A DNA stretch of 64,000 nucleotides. It comes from Paenibacillus cymbidii (lineage in GTDB: Bacteria; Bacillota; Bacilli; Paenibacillales; NBRC-103111). Shown here in pieces: positions 32,673 to 41,333 of the stretch. The stretch's first letter is position 1. Each line of letters opens with the position of its first letter. A program made the position numbers and the translations under genes. The stretch is taken from the NCBI RefSeq assembly GCF_004764705.1, contig NZ_SHLX01000007.1:62001-126000 (forward strand), written 5' to 3'. The notes below the pieces were generated by a model. That model saw nothing but the letters and a program-made list of their open reading frames with translations. It was not told where the DNA came from and did no database searches.

Positions 32673-34100
32673 CTAAAAAAATGATTGCACCGCCGCAGGC
32701 GCGGAAGCGACTCTCGTCGACCGTTTGCGCGGAGCCGCGCCGGACGGGTCGGCTTCCGCCGCCTCGCACTTGCGGCGCAGCCGCTCCATACGCCGGCGCA
32801 GCTGTTCGCTGAGCGAATCGCCCGTCGGCTTCCGCCGCTGCATCGATTCGCGCTTCAGCGCAAGCCGCAGCGCCTCCTCCGCATAATGCAGCGCCGTCCG
32901 CGGGTCGCGCAGCCGGTGCTCGTAAAGCACAGCCAGCTCGATGCACGCATCGGGCTCGGCGAACGGTTTGGCGCGCTCCTGCTCCGCCGCCTCGCGCCAC
33001 AATGCGGCGGCTTGCACCGCATTGCCTTTGCGCTTGTAGTATGCGGCCAGCGCCGCCGCGGCGAAACCGCGCTCGGCGAGCGGCCGCCCGCACAGCAGCG
33101 CCAGCGTTAGCTCCGCTTGTGCCGATTGCCCCATCTTCTCCAGCCACATGCCGAGGCGGAGCAATTGCGCGGCGTCCAGTTCGTCCAGCAGCAGCCTGCC
33201 GCGAAGCGCCAGCGCGATATGAATGGCAAGAGTGGCCAATGACATGACGTCCCGCTCGTTATGAACGAATACGCCGTGCAGCACCGCCGCGTCGCCATCC
33301 GCCAGATAGCGGAAATACAGCGTCGGCGCGAGCGCCCCGGACACATCGTCCTCGCGCGCGAAACCGAGCCGTTCCGCCTCGACGGTGGCGAGCCGGCACG
33401 ACGGCATGGTGCCTTTCCACAGCGAGCGCGACGCGTACAGGAGGTCGAGATGGCGCCATGTCTCCCGCTCCGGCTCCAGCCGGCACAGCACGAAACGGCC
33501 GCGCAGAATCGGCCAGTCGAACGTCCGGCCGTTGTACGTCACCAAATACCGAAACCGGGCGAACCGTTCGTTCAAATAGGCAAGCATGGCCGCCTCTTCG
33601 CCGGGATCGCGGATCATCAGCTGTTCGACGACAAATTCATCCCGCTCATAGTAGCCGAATCCGAGCATGAACGGCACATTGCCGGCGCCAACGCCGAGCC
33701 CTGTCGTCTCCGAATCGAAAAATAGCAGCCTTTCCAGACTGACGCCATCCTCTTCGTCCTCACCCGCCTCCGGCTGGGGATGAAACGCGTCAAGCGCGCC
33801 AACGAGCGGAGCCAATTCGCCGAACTCGTACAATCCGTGCCGATGCTGCAGTGGAAACCGGCGTTGGCGCCGAACGAACGGCCCGTAAACGCCTTCGACT
33901 TGTTCGGCTTCGATCACATCCCAGCCATTGCCTGACAGCCATTGCGGCGACGCCGCTTCGGCACGGCGACGACTCGCGGTGTCCGGAGAATCGGGCGAAA
34001 TCGGCCGTTTACCAGGCGCGGCATCCGTCCGGGGCGCAGTTGCGCCGGACCCTGCAATGGCGCTGCGGTGCCGGTTCAGCCGTTCCAGCAGCGAGCTCAT
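32673..34100 (-). CDS. mrfB: MrfB-like (YprB) RNase H-fold exonuclease
   Basis: A 475-residue protein matching B. subtilis YprB/MrfB, the 3'-5' exonuclease partner of helicase MrfA in removal of mitomycin C lesions. The DEDD-type active site shows FFDSETTGLGVGAGN (about residue 125), VTYNGRTFDWPILRGRF (about 190), and HNERDVMSLATL near 290. The C-terminal 150 residues are a TPR-like helical region (AELTLALLCGRPLAERGFAA). The ATG overlaps the mrfA stop by four bases and GGGGAGGAGG precedes it. The Ala/Pro/Arg-rich segment at residues 15-50 is probably disordered. Confidence 0.9.
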   Translation of the reverse strand: MSSLLERLNRHRSAIAGSGATAPRTDAAPGKRPISPDSPDTASRRRAEAASPQWLSGNGWDVIEAEQVEGVYGPFVRRQRRFPLQHRHGLYEFGELAPLVGALDAFHPQPEAGEDEEDGVSLERLLFFDSETTGLGVGAGNVPFMLGFGYYERDEFVVEQLMIRDPGEEAAMLAYLNERFARFRYLVTYNGRTFDWPILRGRFVLCRLEPERETWRHLDLLYASRSLWKGTMPSCRLATVEAERLGFAREDDVSGALAPTLYFRYLADGDAAVLHGVFVHNERDVMSLATLAIHIALALRGRLLLDELDAAQLLRLGMWLEKMGQSAQAELTLALLCGRPLAERGFAAAALAAYYKRKGNAVQAAALWREAAEQERAKPFAEPDACIELAVLYEHRLRDPRTALHYAEEALRLALKRESMQRRKPTGDSLSEQLRRRMERLRRKCEAAEADPSGAAPRKRSTRVASAPAAVQSFF

Positions 34101-36433
34101 CGCGCCTCCTCCCCGTCCGGGACGAACGCCGACAGCCGCGCCGCGCCGCGGTCGGCCGCAGCGGTCTCGCGCAGCAGCGCAAGCGCCAGCTCCTTGCCGA
34201 GCAAGCCGACCTCTTCGATCGGCCCGACGCAGGCCGGGCAGCCGCTCTGGCAGTTGCAGCCGGCGATCAGCTGCTCCGCCTGCGCCAGAAGCTCGCCGTG
34301 CACGTCGTACAGCCGTTCGCTCAGCCCGACGCCGCCGGGGTATCGGTCGTAGAAATAAACGGTCGGCCGCCCGTTGTGCAGCGCCTTCACTTGCGGTACT
34401 ACACGAATATCGAGCGGATCGCACATCAAGTACAGCGGCGCAATATGCACAAGCACATTGGCAATGCCGAGCAAGGCGAACTGCATGTCGTTCGCGCTGC
34501 GCGAAGAGGTCGGTTCTTCCCCGAACGAAAACCAATACGAGCTCGTATGCAGCTCCTCCTCCGGCAGCCGGATCGGACCTGCTCCGATGTTCTCGTGCGT
34601 GCGCAAACGAATCTTTTTGAATATGGTTGCTTGGGCGTTGACCGTCACTTCGCCGAACTGGCGCACCAAACCGCCTTCTTCCGCTTCGCGGTGAACGTGC
34701 AGCACCTTGAGCTGCACCGCCAGATTGGCGTCGGTGAAGTAATCGACGTCAACTTGCCGAACGTACGCCTTCTTCTCTTCGTAATCGAGCTTCTCCACTT
34801 GAAATTGCACGCCTTCGTGGATGTAGATCGCTTCTTCGTGAATCAGCGTCGGCGCGCTGAACCGATCGACTTCGCCGATGACACGGCTGCCGTTCGACAG
34901 ATCGATGATAATGAAATTTTCCTGTGCTGCGGAACGCAGCGAAATGTCCTGCGCCGGAAACGATTGCGCCATCCAATGATACCGATCGCCCGCCCGATGC
35001 ACAATCTGCTCCACGGCCAGAAACTCCAGAATGTCGCCGAGCGATTCGTCCCCGAACGTCTCGTCCCGATCGAAGGGAAGTTCGTAAGAAGCGCACTTGA
35101 TATGATCGACGAGTATGATGAGATTATCCGGATGAATCAGCGCCCGCTCCGGCGGCCTCTCGAAAAAATACCGCGGATTCTGGATAATATATTGATCGAG
35201 CGGATTGCTGCTGGCCACCATGAACGTAATGGAGCTCTCCTGCCGCCTTCCCGCCCGTCCCGATTGCTGCCAGGTGCTGGCGATGGTGCCGGGGTAGCCG
35301 TTCAGCACGCACGCTTGCAGCTGACCGATGTCGATGCCGAGCTCGAGCGCGTTCGTACTGACGACGCCGCGAATGTCTCCGCTGCGCAGGCCTCGTTCGA
35401 TTTCGCGCCGCTGCATGGGCAAATAGCCGCCGCGGTAGCCCCGGATCGACTTGCTGCCGAGTTCGTGGCGCACAAGCTCCTGCAAGTACGTCAGCAGCAG
35501 CTCCACCCTAACCCGGCTCCGAGCGAACACGATCGTCTGAATGCCGCTCCTCAGCAGCAAGCCGGCGATTTTGCGCGTTTCCAGGACGCTGCTTTTGCGG
35601 ATGCCAAGCTGTTTGTTGACAACCGGCGGGTTGTAGAAAACGAAGTGCTTTTCGCCCGCCGGCGAACCGTTGTTGTCGACAAGCTCCACTGGTTCGCCAA
35701 TCAGCCGCTCCGCGTGCTCGCGCGGATTTTCGATCGTTGCCGAAGCGCAGATGAACTGCGGCTTCGAGCCGTAGAACCGGCAAATCCGCTTCAACCTGCG
35801 GATGACGTTGGCGACGTGGCTGCCGAACACGCCGCGGTAAGCGTGCACTTCGTCGATGACGATATAACGAATATTCTCGAATAATTTGACCCATTTCGTA
35901 TGGTGCGGCAAAATAGCAGCATGCAGCATATCGGGGTTGGTGACGACGATATGGCCGGCGTTGCGAATGGCCGTGCGGACGGAAGGCGGCGTATCGCCGT
36001 CGTATGTATGCGTCTTGATGTCCGCTTCCATGAGGTTCGCCAGCTCTTGCAGCTCGGCAACCTGGTCCTGGGCAAGCGCCTTCGTCGGGAACAGGTACAG
36101 CGCCCGCGCGCTGTCATCGCTCAGGATGCGCTGCAGCACGGGCAAGTTGTAGCACAGCGTCTTGCCAGAAGCCGTCGGCGTCACTGTCACGACGTGCCTG
36201 CCCGCATCCGCGGCGGCGAACGCTTCCGCCTGATGGGCGTACAGACGGTCGATGCCTTTGCCGCGCAGCGCATCGCGGATGCCCGGGTGCAGCGTCACCG
36301 GGAAAGGCGCATACTTCGCCTCTCTCGGCGGAATCGTATGCCAATGGCTCACTTGATCCATAATCGATTTCGTTTCGCGAATAAGGCCGATCATCTCGTT
36401 GATGGAAGACACCGTGCCGGTCAACCGGTTCAT
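34097..36433 (-). CDS. mrfA: MrfA-like (YprA) DEAD/DEAH-box helicase with DUF1998
   Basis: A 778-residue superfamily 2 helicase. Motif I reads TPTASGKTLCYNLPVL, motif II VIDEVHAYRGVFGSH, motif III CASATIENP, and motif VI QSGRAGRRQESS. The C-terminal DUF1998 domain holds a four-cysteine cluster CNCQSGCPACVG near residue 730. B. subtilis MrfA with this layout and partner repairs mitomycin C adducts independently of UvrABC. GAGGAGG precedes the ATG at 36433. The promoter has a LexA-like sequence between -35 and -10. It is the first gene of a run that includes base-excision repair enzymes. Confidence 0.92.
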   Translation of the reverse strand: MNRLTGTVSSINEMIGLIRETKSIMDQVSHWHTIPPREAKYAPFPVTLHPGIRDALRGKGIDRLYAHQAEAFAAADAGRHVVTVTPTASGKTLCYNLPVLQRILSDDSARALYLFPTKALAQDQVAELQELANLMEADIKTHTYDGDTPPSVRTAIRNAGHIVVTNPDMLHAAILPHHTKWVKLFENIRYIVIDEVHAYRGVFGSHVANVIRRLKRICRFYGSKPQFICASATIENPREHAERLIGEPVELVDNNGSPAGEKHFVFYNPPVVNKQLGIRKSSVLETRKIAGLLLRSGIQTIVFARSRVRVELLLTYLQELVRHELGSKSIRGYRGGYLPMQRREIERGLRSGDIRGVVSTNALELGIDIGQLQACVLNGYPGTIASTWQQSGRAGRRQESSITFMVASSNPLDQYIIQNPRYFFERPPERALIHPDNLIILVDHIKCASYELPFDRDETFGDESLGDILEFLAVEQIVHRAGDRYHWMAQSFPAQDISLRSAAQENFIIIDLSNGSRVIGEVDRFSAPTLIHEEAIYIHEGVQFQVEKLDYEEKKAYVRQVDVDYFTDANLAVQLKVLHVHREAEEGGLVRQFGEVTVNAQATIFKKIRLRTHENIGAGPIRLPEEELHTSSYWFSFGEEPTSSRSANDMQFALLGIANVLVHIAPLYLMCDPLDIRVVPQVKALHNGRPTVYFYDRYPGGVGLSERLYDVHGELLAQAEQLIAGCNCQSGCPACVGPIEEVGLLGKELALALLRETAAADRGAARLSAFVPDGEEAR

Positions 36434-36487
36434 GAAGCTGCCTCCTCGTCCAGAGGGCGCCCGCCAAGCGGCGCCGTTGCTAAGTCC

Positions 36488-36516
36488 ATTGTACAGAATA
36501 TACGTTCGTATGACAA
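36488..36516 (-). promoter_or_regulatory. mrfA promoter with LexA-like box in the spacer
   Basis: TTGTCA (36511-36516), a 17-base spacer and TACAAT (36488-36493) form the promoter. The spacer holds AGAATATACGTTCG (36495-36508), which matches the Gram-positive LexA consensus CGAACRNRYGTTYG at all but two positions. Confidence 0.6.
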
Positions 36517-36652
36517 CCGTTTTGACGCCGGCCGCCTCCCGTCGCCTGCCGGCCGCTGATTCGCCGGTTTGTCCCGGCGGTAAGTCCGATATGCGGGCGT
36601 TTGCCCGCCTGCCAGCCCAACATTTCGTTATCATCAAGGAGGAGTATTCATC

Positions 36653-37273
36653 ATGCCAACCAGTCAACCAACCAGCGTGGCCAAAGCCGCGGAAACCGTC
36701 AATCACCGTACGGCCGACTTCGATATTGCCGCCCTGTTTCTGAACCGCTGGTCCCCCCGTGCCTTCTCCGGACAGGAAGTGTCCGAGGAACTGCTGATGA
36801 GCGTGCTGGAAGCGGCCCGCTGGGCTCCATCCGGCAGCAACGAGCAGCCGTGGCGGTTCATCGTTGCGCGTACGCCGGAACAACGGGAACGGTTCCACTC
36901 GTTTATCAATGAATTCAACCTGGCCTGGTGCCATAAAGCGCCGGTGCTTATTGTCGTCGGCTCCGAAAAGATGTCCTCGACCGGCAAGCCGAGCCCGTCG
37001 CACGCGTTCGATGCCGGCACGGCATGGGGCTACCTGGCGCTGCAAGCGATGATCAACGGGCTTGTTTCACACGCCATGGGCGGTTTCGACAAAACCAAAG
37101 CGCGCGAAACGCTTCGCGTGCCGGACAGCATCGAGCTTCATGCGGTCGTGGCGCTCGGCTATCAAGGCGATCGCGACGAGCTGCCGGAACGCTACCGGGA
37201 GCGCGAGCAGCCGAACAGTCGCAAACCGCTCCAGGAGACGATCGTAATGGGAAGTTTTCCCGTTAATTCCTGA
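36653..37273 (+). CDS. Nitroreductase family protein
   Basis: A 206-residue flavin oxidoreductase. Family motifs are NRWSPRAFSGQEV (FMN phosphate contact, residues 30-42), EAARWAPSGSNEQPWRF (about 52-68), the central AWGYLALQAMINGLVSHAMGG-like helix, and ALGYQGD near the C-terminus. It should use NAD(P)H and FMN to reduce nitro compounds or quinones. AAGGAGGAG lies about ten bases before the ATG. It is divergent from mrfA, with a GC-rich hairpin (GCGGGC/GCCCGC, 36594-36609) between them. Confidence 0.9.
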   Translation: MPTSQPTSVAKAAETVNHRTADFDIAALFLNRWSPRAFSGQEVSEELLMSVLEAARWAPSGSNEQPWRFIVARTPEQRERFHSFINEFNLAWCHKAPVLIVVGSEKMSSTGKPSPSHAFDAGTAWGYLALQAMINGLVSHAMGGFDKTKARETLRVPDSIELHAVVALGYQGDRDELPERYREREQPNSRKPLQETIVMGSFPVNS

Positions 37274-37361
37274 CATACCGAGGGGTTGTTTTCCTGTTCT
37301 TCCACCAACATTTGTGGTACAATGAAATAGTGCTTTCGACCTATAATGAAGGTGGCAGTTT

Positions 37362-37559
37362 ATGAGCTTGTTATCGGTGTGCGTGATCGTACTTGCCGCG
37401 GTTTTGCTGGCTGTGCTCGTTTCGTATACGCCCTGGGCGCAGCAGCGGCTGAGATGGCTGACCAACCTGTATTTTTACGTGATCGTCGGGTTGGCGTTCG
37501 GCCTTTTGCTTGCCACCGTCTGTTACGAATTCGGCGATAAACTGGCAGGGAAGCTGTGA
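37362..37559 (+). CDS. Small two-helix membrane protein
   Basis: A 65-residue protein with two hydrophobic helices (SLLSVCVIVLAAVLLAVLVS, residues 2-21, and LYFYVIVGLAFGLLLATVC, about 37-55) joined by a short polar turn. GAAGGTGG precedes the ATG. A TACAAT at 37318-37323 may be its -10. No family was recognised. It precedes the minor pilin genes by 80 bases, but a role in pilus function is not shown. Confidence 0.6.
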   Translation: MSLLSVCVIVLAAVLLAVLVSYTPWAQQRLRWLTNLYFYVIVGLAFGLLLATVCYEFGDKLAGKL

Positions 37560-37640
37560 CGTCGTTGGCGGCGTCATTCCCCTGCCTTTTGGCGTTGATG
37601 CGATTGATCTTGAAACTTGTACAGAAAGCGGCGAACGAAC

Positions 37641-38033
37641 ATGCGCATCATGAGGAACGAACGCGGCGTGACGCTGATCGAAGCGCTGGCGGCGGTGGTA
37701 ATATTGGGAATCGTAGTTTCGGCCTTCGCGGCCATATCCAATTACACGTTTCTGGCCGGAAATCATTCCGATAAGCAAACGAACGTGCAATCCCTCGCCA
37801 AGGAGCAGTTGGATTATGCGCGGGATTATGCGTTGCAGACGAATACGAAACCTGCTGACACCACCACCGCCGATGATTACAAAATTACCTTTCAGTTGAC
37901 GGCAATGGCCAGCCCCGCTTCCTACGACCAGTCTTCGTTCCAAACGAATCATTACTCGTTGCAAGGCATGGTGTTAATCAACAAAACGCCGAAATTGCTC
38001 ACGGTAACGGTATCCTGGGAAGGTGCGCCATGA
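37641..38033 (+). CDS. Type IV prepilin-like minor pilin (PilV-like)
   Basis: A 130-residue protein with the class III leader MRNERG|VTLIEALAAVVILG: cleavage after Gly, Glu at +5 and a single N-terminal helix. The mature part is short and polar (QTNTKPADTTTADDYKITFQL). It would be processed by PilD (44507-45316) and added to the type IVa pilus. The start is uncertain (ATG 37641 or 37650; weak sites). It overlaps the next gene by four bases. Confidence 0.85.
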   Translation: MRIMRNERGVTLIEALAAVVILGIVVSAFAAISNYTFLAGNHSDKQTNVQSLAKEQLDYARDYALQTNTKPADTTTADDYKITFQLTAMASPASYDQSSFQTNHYSLQGMVLINKTPKLLTVTVSWEGAP

Positions 38034-38674
38034 GGAACGAACGCGGCATGTCGCTGGTGGAAGTGATGGCAGCCGTCGTCATCGGAGCGCTTATTATTGG
38101 CGGGGCTACCATGCTGTTGTCGTCCGTGCTCCACTTGTCGAACAGCAGCGCCCAGAGCTTCACCGACCGCGCGGCGATCAAACTGACCGAAAGCACCGTT
38201 TCCAAACAATTGTCGGAATCGACTCAGGTCGTCGCTTATACGCACAATAGCGTGGACAGGGAACTACGTTACAATAACTTCGACGGAGCGGCTACATACA
38301 AATCGCTTTACTACGACGGCACTACCAGAAGCTTGACTTTATATGACTATAGCAACGACGGAACGGCTGCCAACGACAGCGCCGACTTTCTCAACAGCTC
38401 GTATACGCCGTCAACCGCGTCAGGCCGCTATACGAATCCGATTGCGCTCGCGAGCGACGTTGCTTCCATCTCGTTCGACACCGCCAAATCTACTTCGCAG
38501 CCGGTTGGACCGACACCTTTCCCCGCTGCGGGTTCGATGCCGACAGTCAGCCGGATGCTCTATATCAAAGTGACCTTCGGCAATAAGATCGTAACCAACA
38601 TGGGCGAGACCAAAGACAATCCCCAGTCGCGAATCATCGCCGTCAAACTGCTTGCCGACTGGACCGATCAATAA
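38030..38674 (+). CDS. Type IV prepilin-like minor pilin (PilW/GspJ-like)
   Basis: A 214-residue protein with leader MRNERG|MSLVEVMAAVVIGALI, Glu at +5 and one N-terminal helix. The C-terminal domain has the GspJ/PilW look, with LTESTVSKQLSESTQVVAYT followed by beta-rich sequence. It is coupled to the preceding minor pilin by an ATGA overlap. Such proteins usually start or cap the pilus tip complex. Confidence 0.85.
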   Translation: MRNERGMSLVEVMAAVVIGALIIGGATMLLSSVLHLSNSSAQSFTDRAAIKLTESTVSKQLSESTQVVAYTHNSVDRELRYNNFDGAATYKSLYYDGTTRSLTLYDYSNDGTAANDSADFLNSSYTPSTASGRYTNPIALASDVASISFDTAKSTSQPVGPTPFPAAGSMPTVSRMLYIKVTFGNKIVTNMGETKDNPQSRIIAVKLLADWTDQ

Positions 38675-38701
38675 TTCGATGCATACAAGGAGGAAATGGC
38701 C

Positions 38702-40627
38702 ATGGCGAATCCGATACGCAACGAAAGAGGCGCTGCCGCGCTGCTTTACGTCGTGTTGATCTCCCTTGTTTTGCTGGTGGCCACGCCGGTCATTCTCTCT
38801 ACCGTCTCAACCGACGCTTCGCACGGCGTCATGAACCGCAACACGCAAATGGCGGAAAATATGGCGGCGAGCGGGCTCGAGGCGTTTATTCGTTATTTGG
38901 ACAAGTACAACGGAAGCAGCGACGGCCAGCGGCTGCAATATTTAAACCAATACGGCGGATTTACAAACACTCCCGTAACGTACGCCAACCCGGAAGGCGT
39001 TCCGATCTCCTATTCGTTCGTTTATAACGAAACGGGCAGCGGTACGAACATTTTTACGATTCAAAGCTCCGCGTCTGCCGGAGTGGAACCGTATAAACGC
39101 ACCAAAACCATCACCTACCAGATCGACGCGAACATGCCTGTGACGACAACTTACTACGACGCGTCGAACCCGACGCCGGTCACGCAGCTGAACCAGGACG
39201 TGCTGGTCCAAGGAGATCGTTTGCCCCCTTCCGGAACGTCAACGACGCCGCGGGTTGATTTAAAGACGCCGATTCACGATGCAATCGTGTATTACCGGAA
39301 TACGAATGTTCCCGTCATACCGACGATTCCTGCGATCCCGTCGTACTCGAGTTACGTATCGACGCTGGAATCAAGTTCGAATGCTGTCGTTTGCTCGTCG
39401 TGCACCCCCGCCGCTATTGATTCGATGATTACCAATCCGGCCCATATGTCCAAAAACCCGCTCGTCATTCGGATTCAAAGCGGTATGAGCTCTTACGACG
39501 GAAGCAATAATGTGCAATACAATTGGGGTTCCCCCTCGCGGCCGGTTATCCTGATCTTTGACAGCAGTGTCGAGTTGGGCGGAGCCGGAACGGTATCGCT
39601 GAACGTCACGGGAGATATCATTGTCAAGAACGGCAATTTCAGCATGAATCCGGGCAACAGCTCATCAACGGTAACGATCAACAAATCCGCCGGAAACAGC
39701 TACGGCAATCTATATGTAAGCGGCAATGTCTCTTACTCGCGCGATGCCGTGACGAATGTAGCCGGCACTCTGCAAGCGAACAATCTCACCATAAGAAGCA
39801 ATGTAACGGCAGGCAACATCTACGTCAATAATGCGATTACCAACAACAGCGGCGCCGCTCGCACGCTCATCGCTTCCGGCAACATCGTGAGCGGTACTAT
39901 CAATATGTACGGAACATTGCAAGCAGCCAATGTTTACACGACCGGCAGCTTTACGACCGACAACCCGTCGACAGTCAATGTGAATGGCGGCAATATGGTT
40001 GTGCAATCGTTGACCGTCAAAGGGACGAACACATCGATAAATGCGGGCGACCTTTATGCAACGACGGACATTACGATGGAAAATACGAGTTCACTGACCA
40101 TAGCAGGCGTAACTCGCTCGGGGACGATTACCGTCAAAGGCACCGGATCGACATTAACTTCCGGATCCGTGTATACGACGGGACAGATGTCCATCATGAA
40201 CGCCAGTACGATAAAAGCTACATCAGGCGACATCAATGTCGACAAATTTACCCTTAGCGAAAATTCGACTCTAACGGCAAAAAACTTGATCGTCAAACAA
40301 GGCTTGGAGATGTACAACGATTCCCGCTTCACACTATCGGGCAACGCGTTGCTCGGCTCCTTCACCGTGCATACGAACGGCGCTCCGGGCATTACTGCTG
40401 CCTCGGGCGACATTCTCGTCGAGGGAGATATTCGCGCCTATAATAATATTACGCTCGTTACGGGCGGTGTCGTGGCCGCAGGCGGCGATTTTAATATCAA
40501 CAACGGTTACGGTACCGGCTCCAATATTCAAACCGGCGGCGGGTATACCTCGCTTCATCTTAGCGGCAGCAGCTCATCCGGCAGTTCGACAACGACCGGC
40601 GCCTGGAAACCCAAACGAACCGGTTGA
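38702..40627 (+). CDS. Large PilX-like surface protein with beta-repeat region (tip adhesin candidate)
   Basis: A 641-residue protein. The N-terminus MANPIRNERGAAALLYVVLI followed by a hydrophobic helix resembles PilX minor pilins, although Ala replaces the expected Glu-containing motif. Residues 30-110 form a pilin-like start (MAENMAASGLEAFIRYLDKY). From about residue 290 to 610 the chain is a Thr/Ser/Asn/Gly-rich array of short repeats of the type GNI-x-T-GTI-x-V-x-GTLQA, expected to fold as a beta-helix. It ends in a Ser-rich tail. AAGGAGG lies eight bases before the ATG at 38702. It closes the minor pilin operon. Confidence 0.8.
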   Translation: MANPIRNERGAAALLYVVLISLVLLVATPVILSTVSTDASHGVMNRNTQMAENMAASGLEAFIRYLDKYNGSSDGQRLQYLNQYGGFTNTPVTYANPEGVPISYSFVYNETGSGTNIFTIQSSASAGVEPYKRTKTITYQIDANMPVTTTYYDASNPTPVTQLNQDVLVQGDRLPPSGTSTTPRVDLKTPIHDAIVYYRNTNVPVIPTIPAIPSYSSYVSTLESSSNAVVCSSCTPAAIDSMITNPAHMSKNPLVIRIQSGMSSYDGSNNVQYNWGSPSRPVILIFDSSVELGGAGTVSLNVTGDIIVKNGNFSMNPGNSSSTVTINKSAGNSYGNLYVSGNVSYSRDAVTNVAGTLQANNLTIRSNVTAGNIYVNNAITNNSGAARTLIASGNIVSGTINMYGTLQAANVYTTGSFTTDNPSTVNVNGGNMVVQSLTVKGTNTSINAGDLYATTDITMENTSSLTIAGVTRSGTITVKGTGSTLTSGSVYTTGQMSIMNASTIKATSGDINVDKFTLSENSTLTAKNLIVKQGLEMYNDSRFTLSGNALLGSFTVHTNGAPGITAASGDILVEGDIRAYNNITLVTGGVVAAGGDFNINNGYGTGSNIQTGGGYTSLHLSGSSSSGSSTTTGAWKPKRTG

Positions 40628-40642
40628 CTTATGGATTCAATC

Positions 40643-40684
40643 AAAAAGCCCCTCTTGCCTGATCTTTATGGCAAAAGGGGCTTT
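40643..40684. terminator. Bidirectional terminator between convergent pilus operons
   Basis: AAAGCCCCTCTTGCC and GGCAAAAGGGGCTTT form a stem of about 14 pairs with one mismatch and a ten-base loop. T runs are present on the minus strand and A/T-rich sequence on both sides. It ends the minor pilin operon and the pilB-to-stalk operon. Confidence 0.85.
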
Positions 40685-40688
40685 CCTG

Positions 40689-41309
40689 TCATTGTGCCGC
40701 ATTCAGCTTCGTGCTCAATAGTGTCAACAGCCTCGACTGGCTATCCCTGAAAATGACCCAAGCAATGCCGTAGTCATCCATTTTGCCGCTCGTGTATGCG
40801 CTCCTCATTAGCTCTGTTGCCGCTGCCAGCTTATCCAGCAATGTATAAGCTTCCGGATCGCCAATGTTTTGTGCGATATCGCGCAATTTGCCGATTTGCT
40901 CGACCTGCTGCTTCAATTTGTCCATATCGCTTCGCTGCATGGCATCCAGCATGTCGCTCATGATACGGTTATTTTCCACAGCAATGTACTGGTAGAAGGG
41001 CTTGCGTGACGCCCCGTACAACACATCCGTCCGATTGCCCAGAAAATCGATATCCACAGTACGCGAGGACGTATCCCAATTCACTTTGGCGCCAAGCAGC
41101 TCGGACAGGCTGCGCAGCGGCACATAAACCGATCCTTCGTAAATAATCGAATCTTTGCTCAATGCAGCGGATTGACCGTTAACCGCAATGTTGATCCGAT
41201 CGAAGAACACTTCGATCGTGCTGTACCTTCCTTCCGCCCAGACCACGCCGCCAACAAGCATCGAAGCGGCCGCAAGGACAGCGATCAGCCATTTCTTGCG
41301 TTTTTTCAT
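40689..41309 (-). CDS. Secreted protein with copper amine oxidase N-terminal (stalk) domain
   Basis: A 206-residue exported protein. A signal peptide (MKKRKKWLIAVLAAASMLVG, cleavage near VWAEG) is followed by a stalk domain: INIAVNGQSAAL, YVPLRSLSELLGAKVNWD and TVDIDF are the usual repeat landmarks. The C-terminal 100 residues are helical and acidic. These domains are common in Paenibacillaceae envelope proteins and do not imply amine oxidase activity. GGGAAGTGAG precedes the ATG at 41309. As the last gene of the pil operon it may help anchor or pass the pilus through the cell wall. Confidence 0.8.
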   Translation of the reverse strand: MKKRKKWLIAVLAAASMLVGGVVWAEGRYSTIEVFFDRINIAVNGQSAALSKDSIIYEGSVYVPLRSLSELLGAKVNWDTSSRTVDIDFLGNRTDVLYGASRKPFYQYIAVENNRIMSDMLDAMQRSDMDKLKQQVEQIGKLRDIAQNIGDPEAYTLLDKLAAATELMRSAYTSGKMDDYGIAWVIFRDSQSRLLTLLSTKLNAAQ

Positions 41310-41333
41310 CGCACTCACTTCCCTTTTATTGTC

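Noticed and set aside
33851..35884. A 677-codon plus-strand open frame opposite mrfA
   Set aside because: Shadow of mrfA/mrfB; no ribosome binding site and no recognisable domain.
34097..37045. N-terminal extension of MrfA up to 37045
   Set aside because: It would overlap the nitroreductase gene antisense and the promoter; ATG 36433 has GAGGAGG and fits homologues.
37342..37347. A perfect TATAAT before the small membrane protein gene
   Set aside because: It lies only two bases before the ribosome binding site, so a start there would remove the site from the mRNA.
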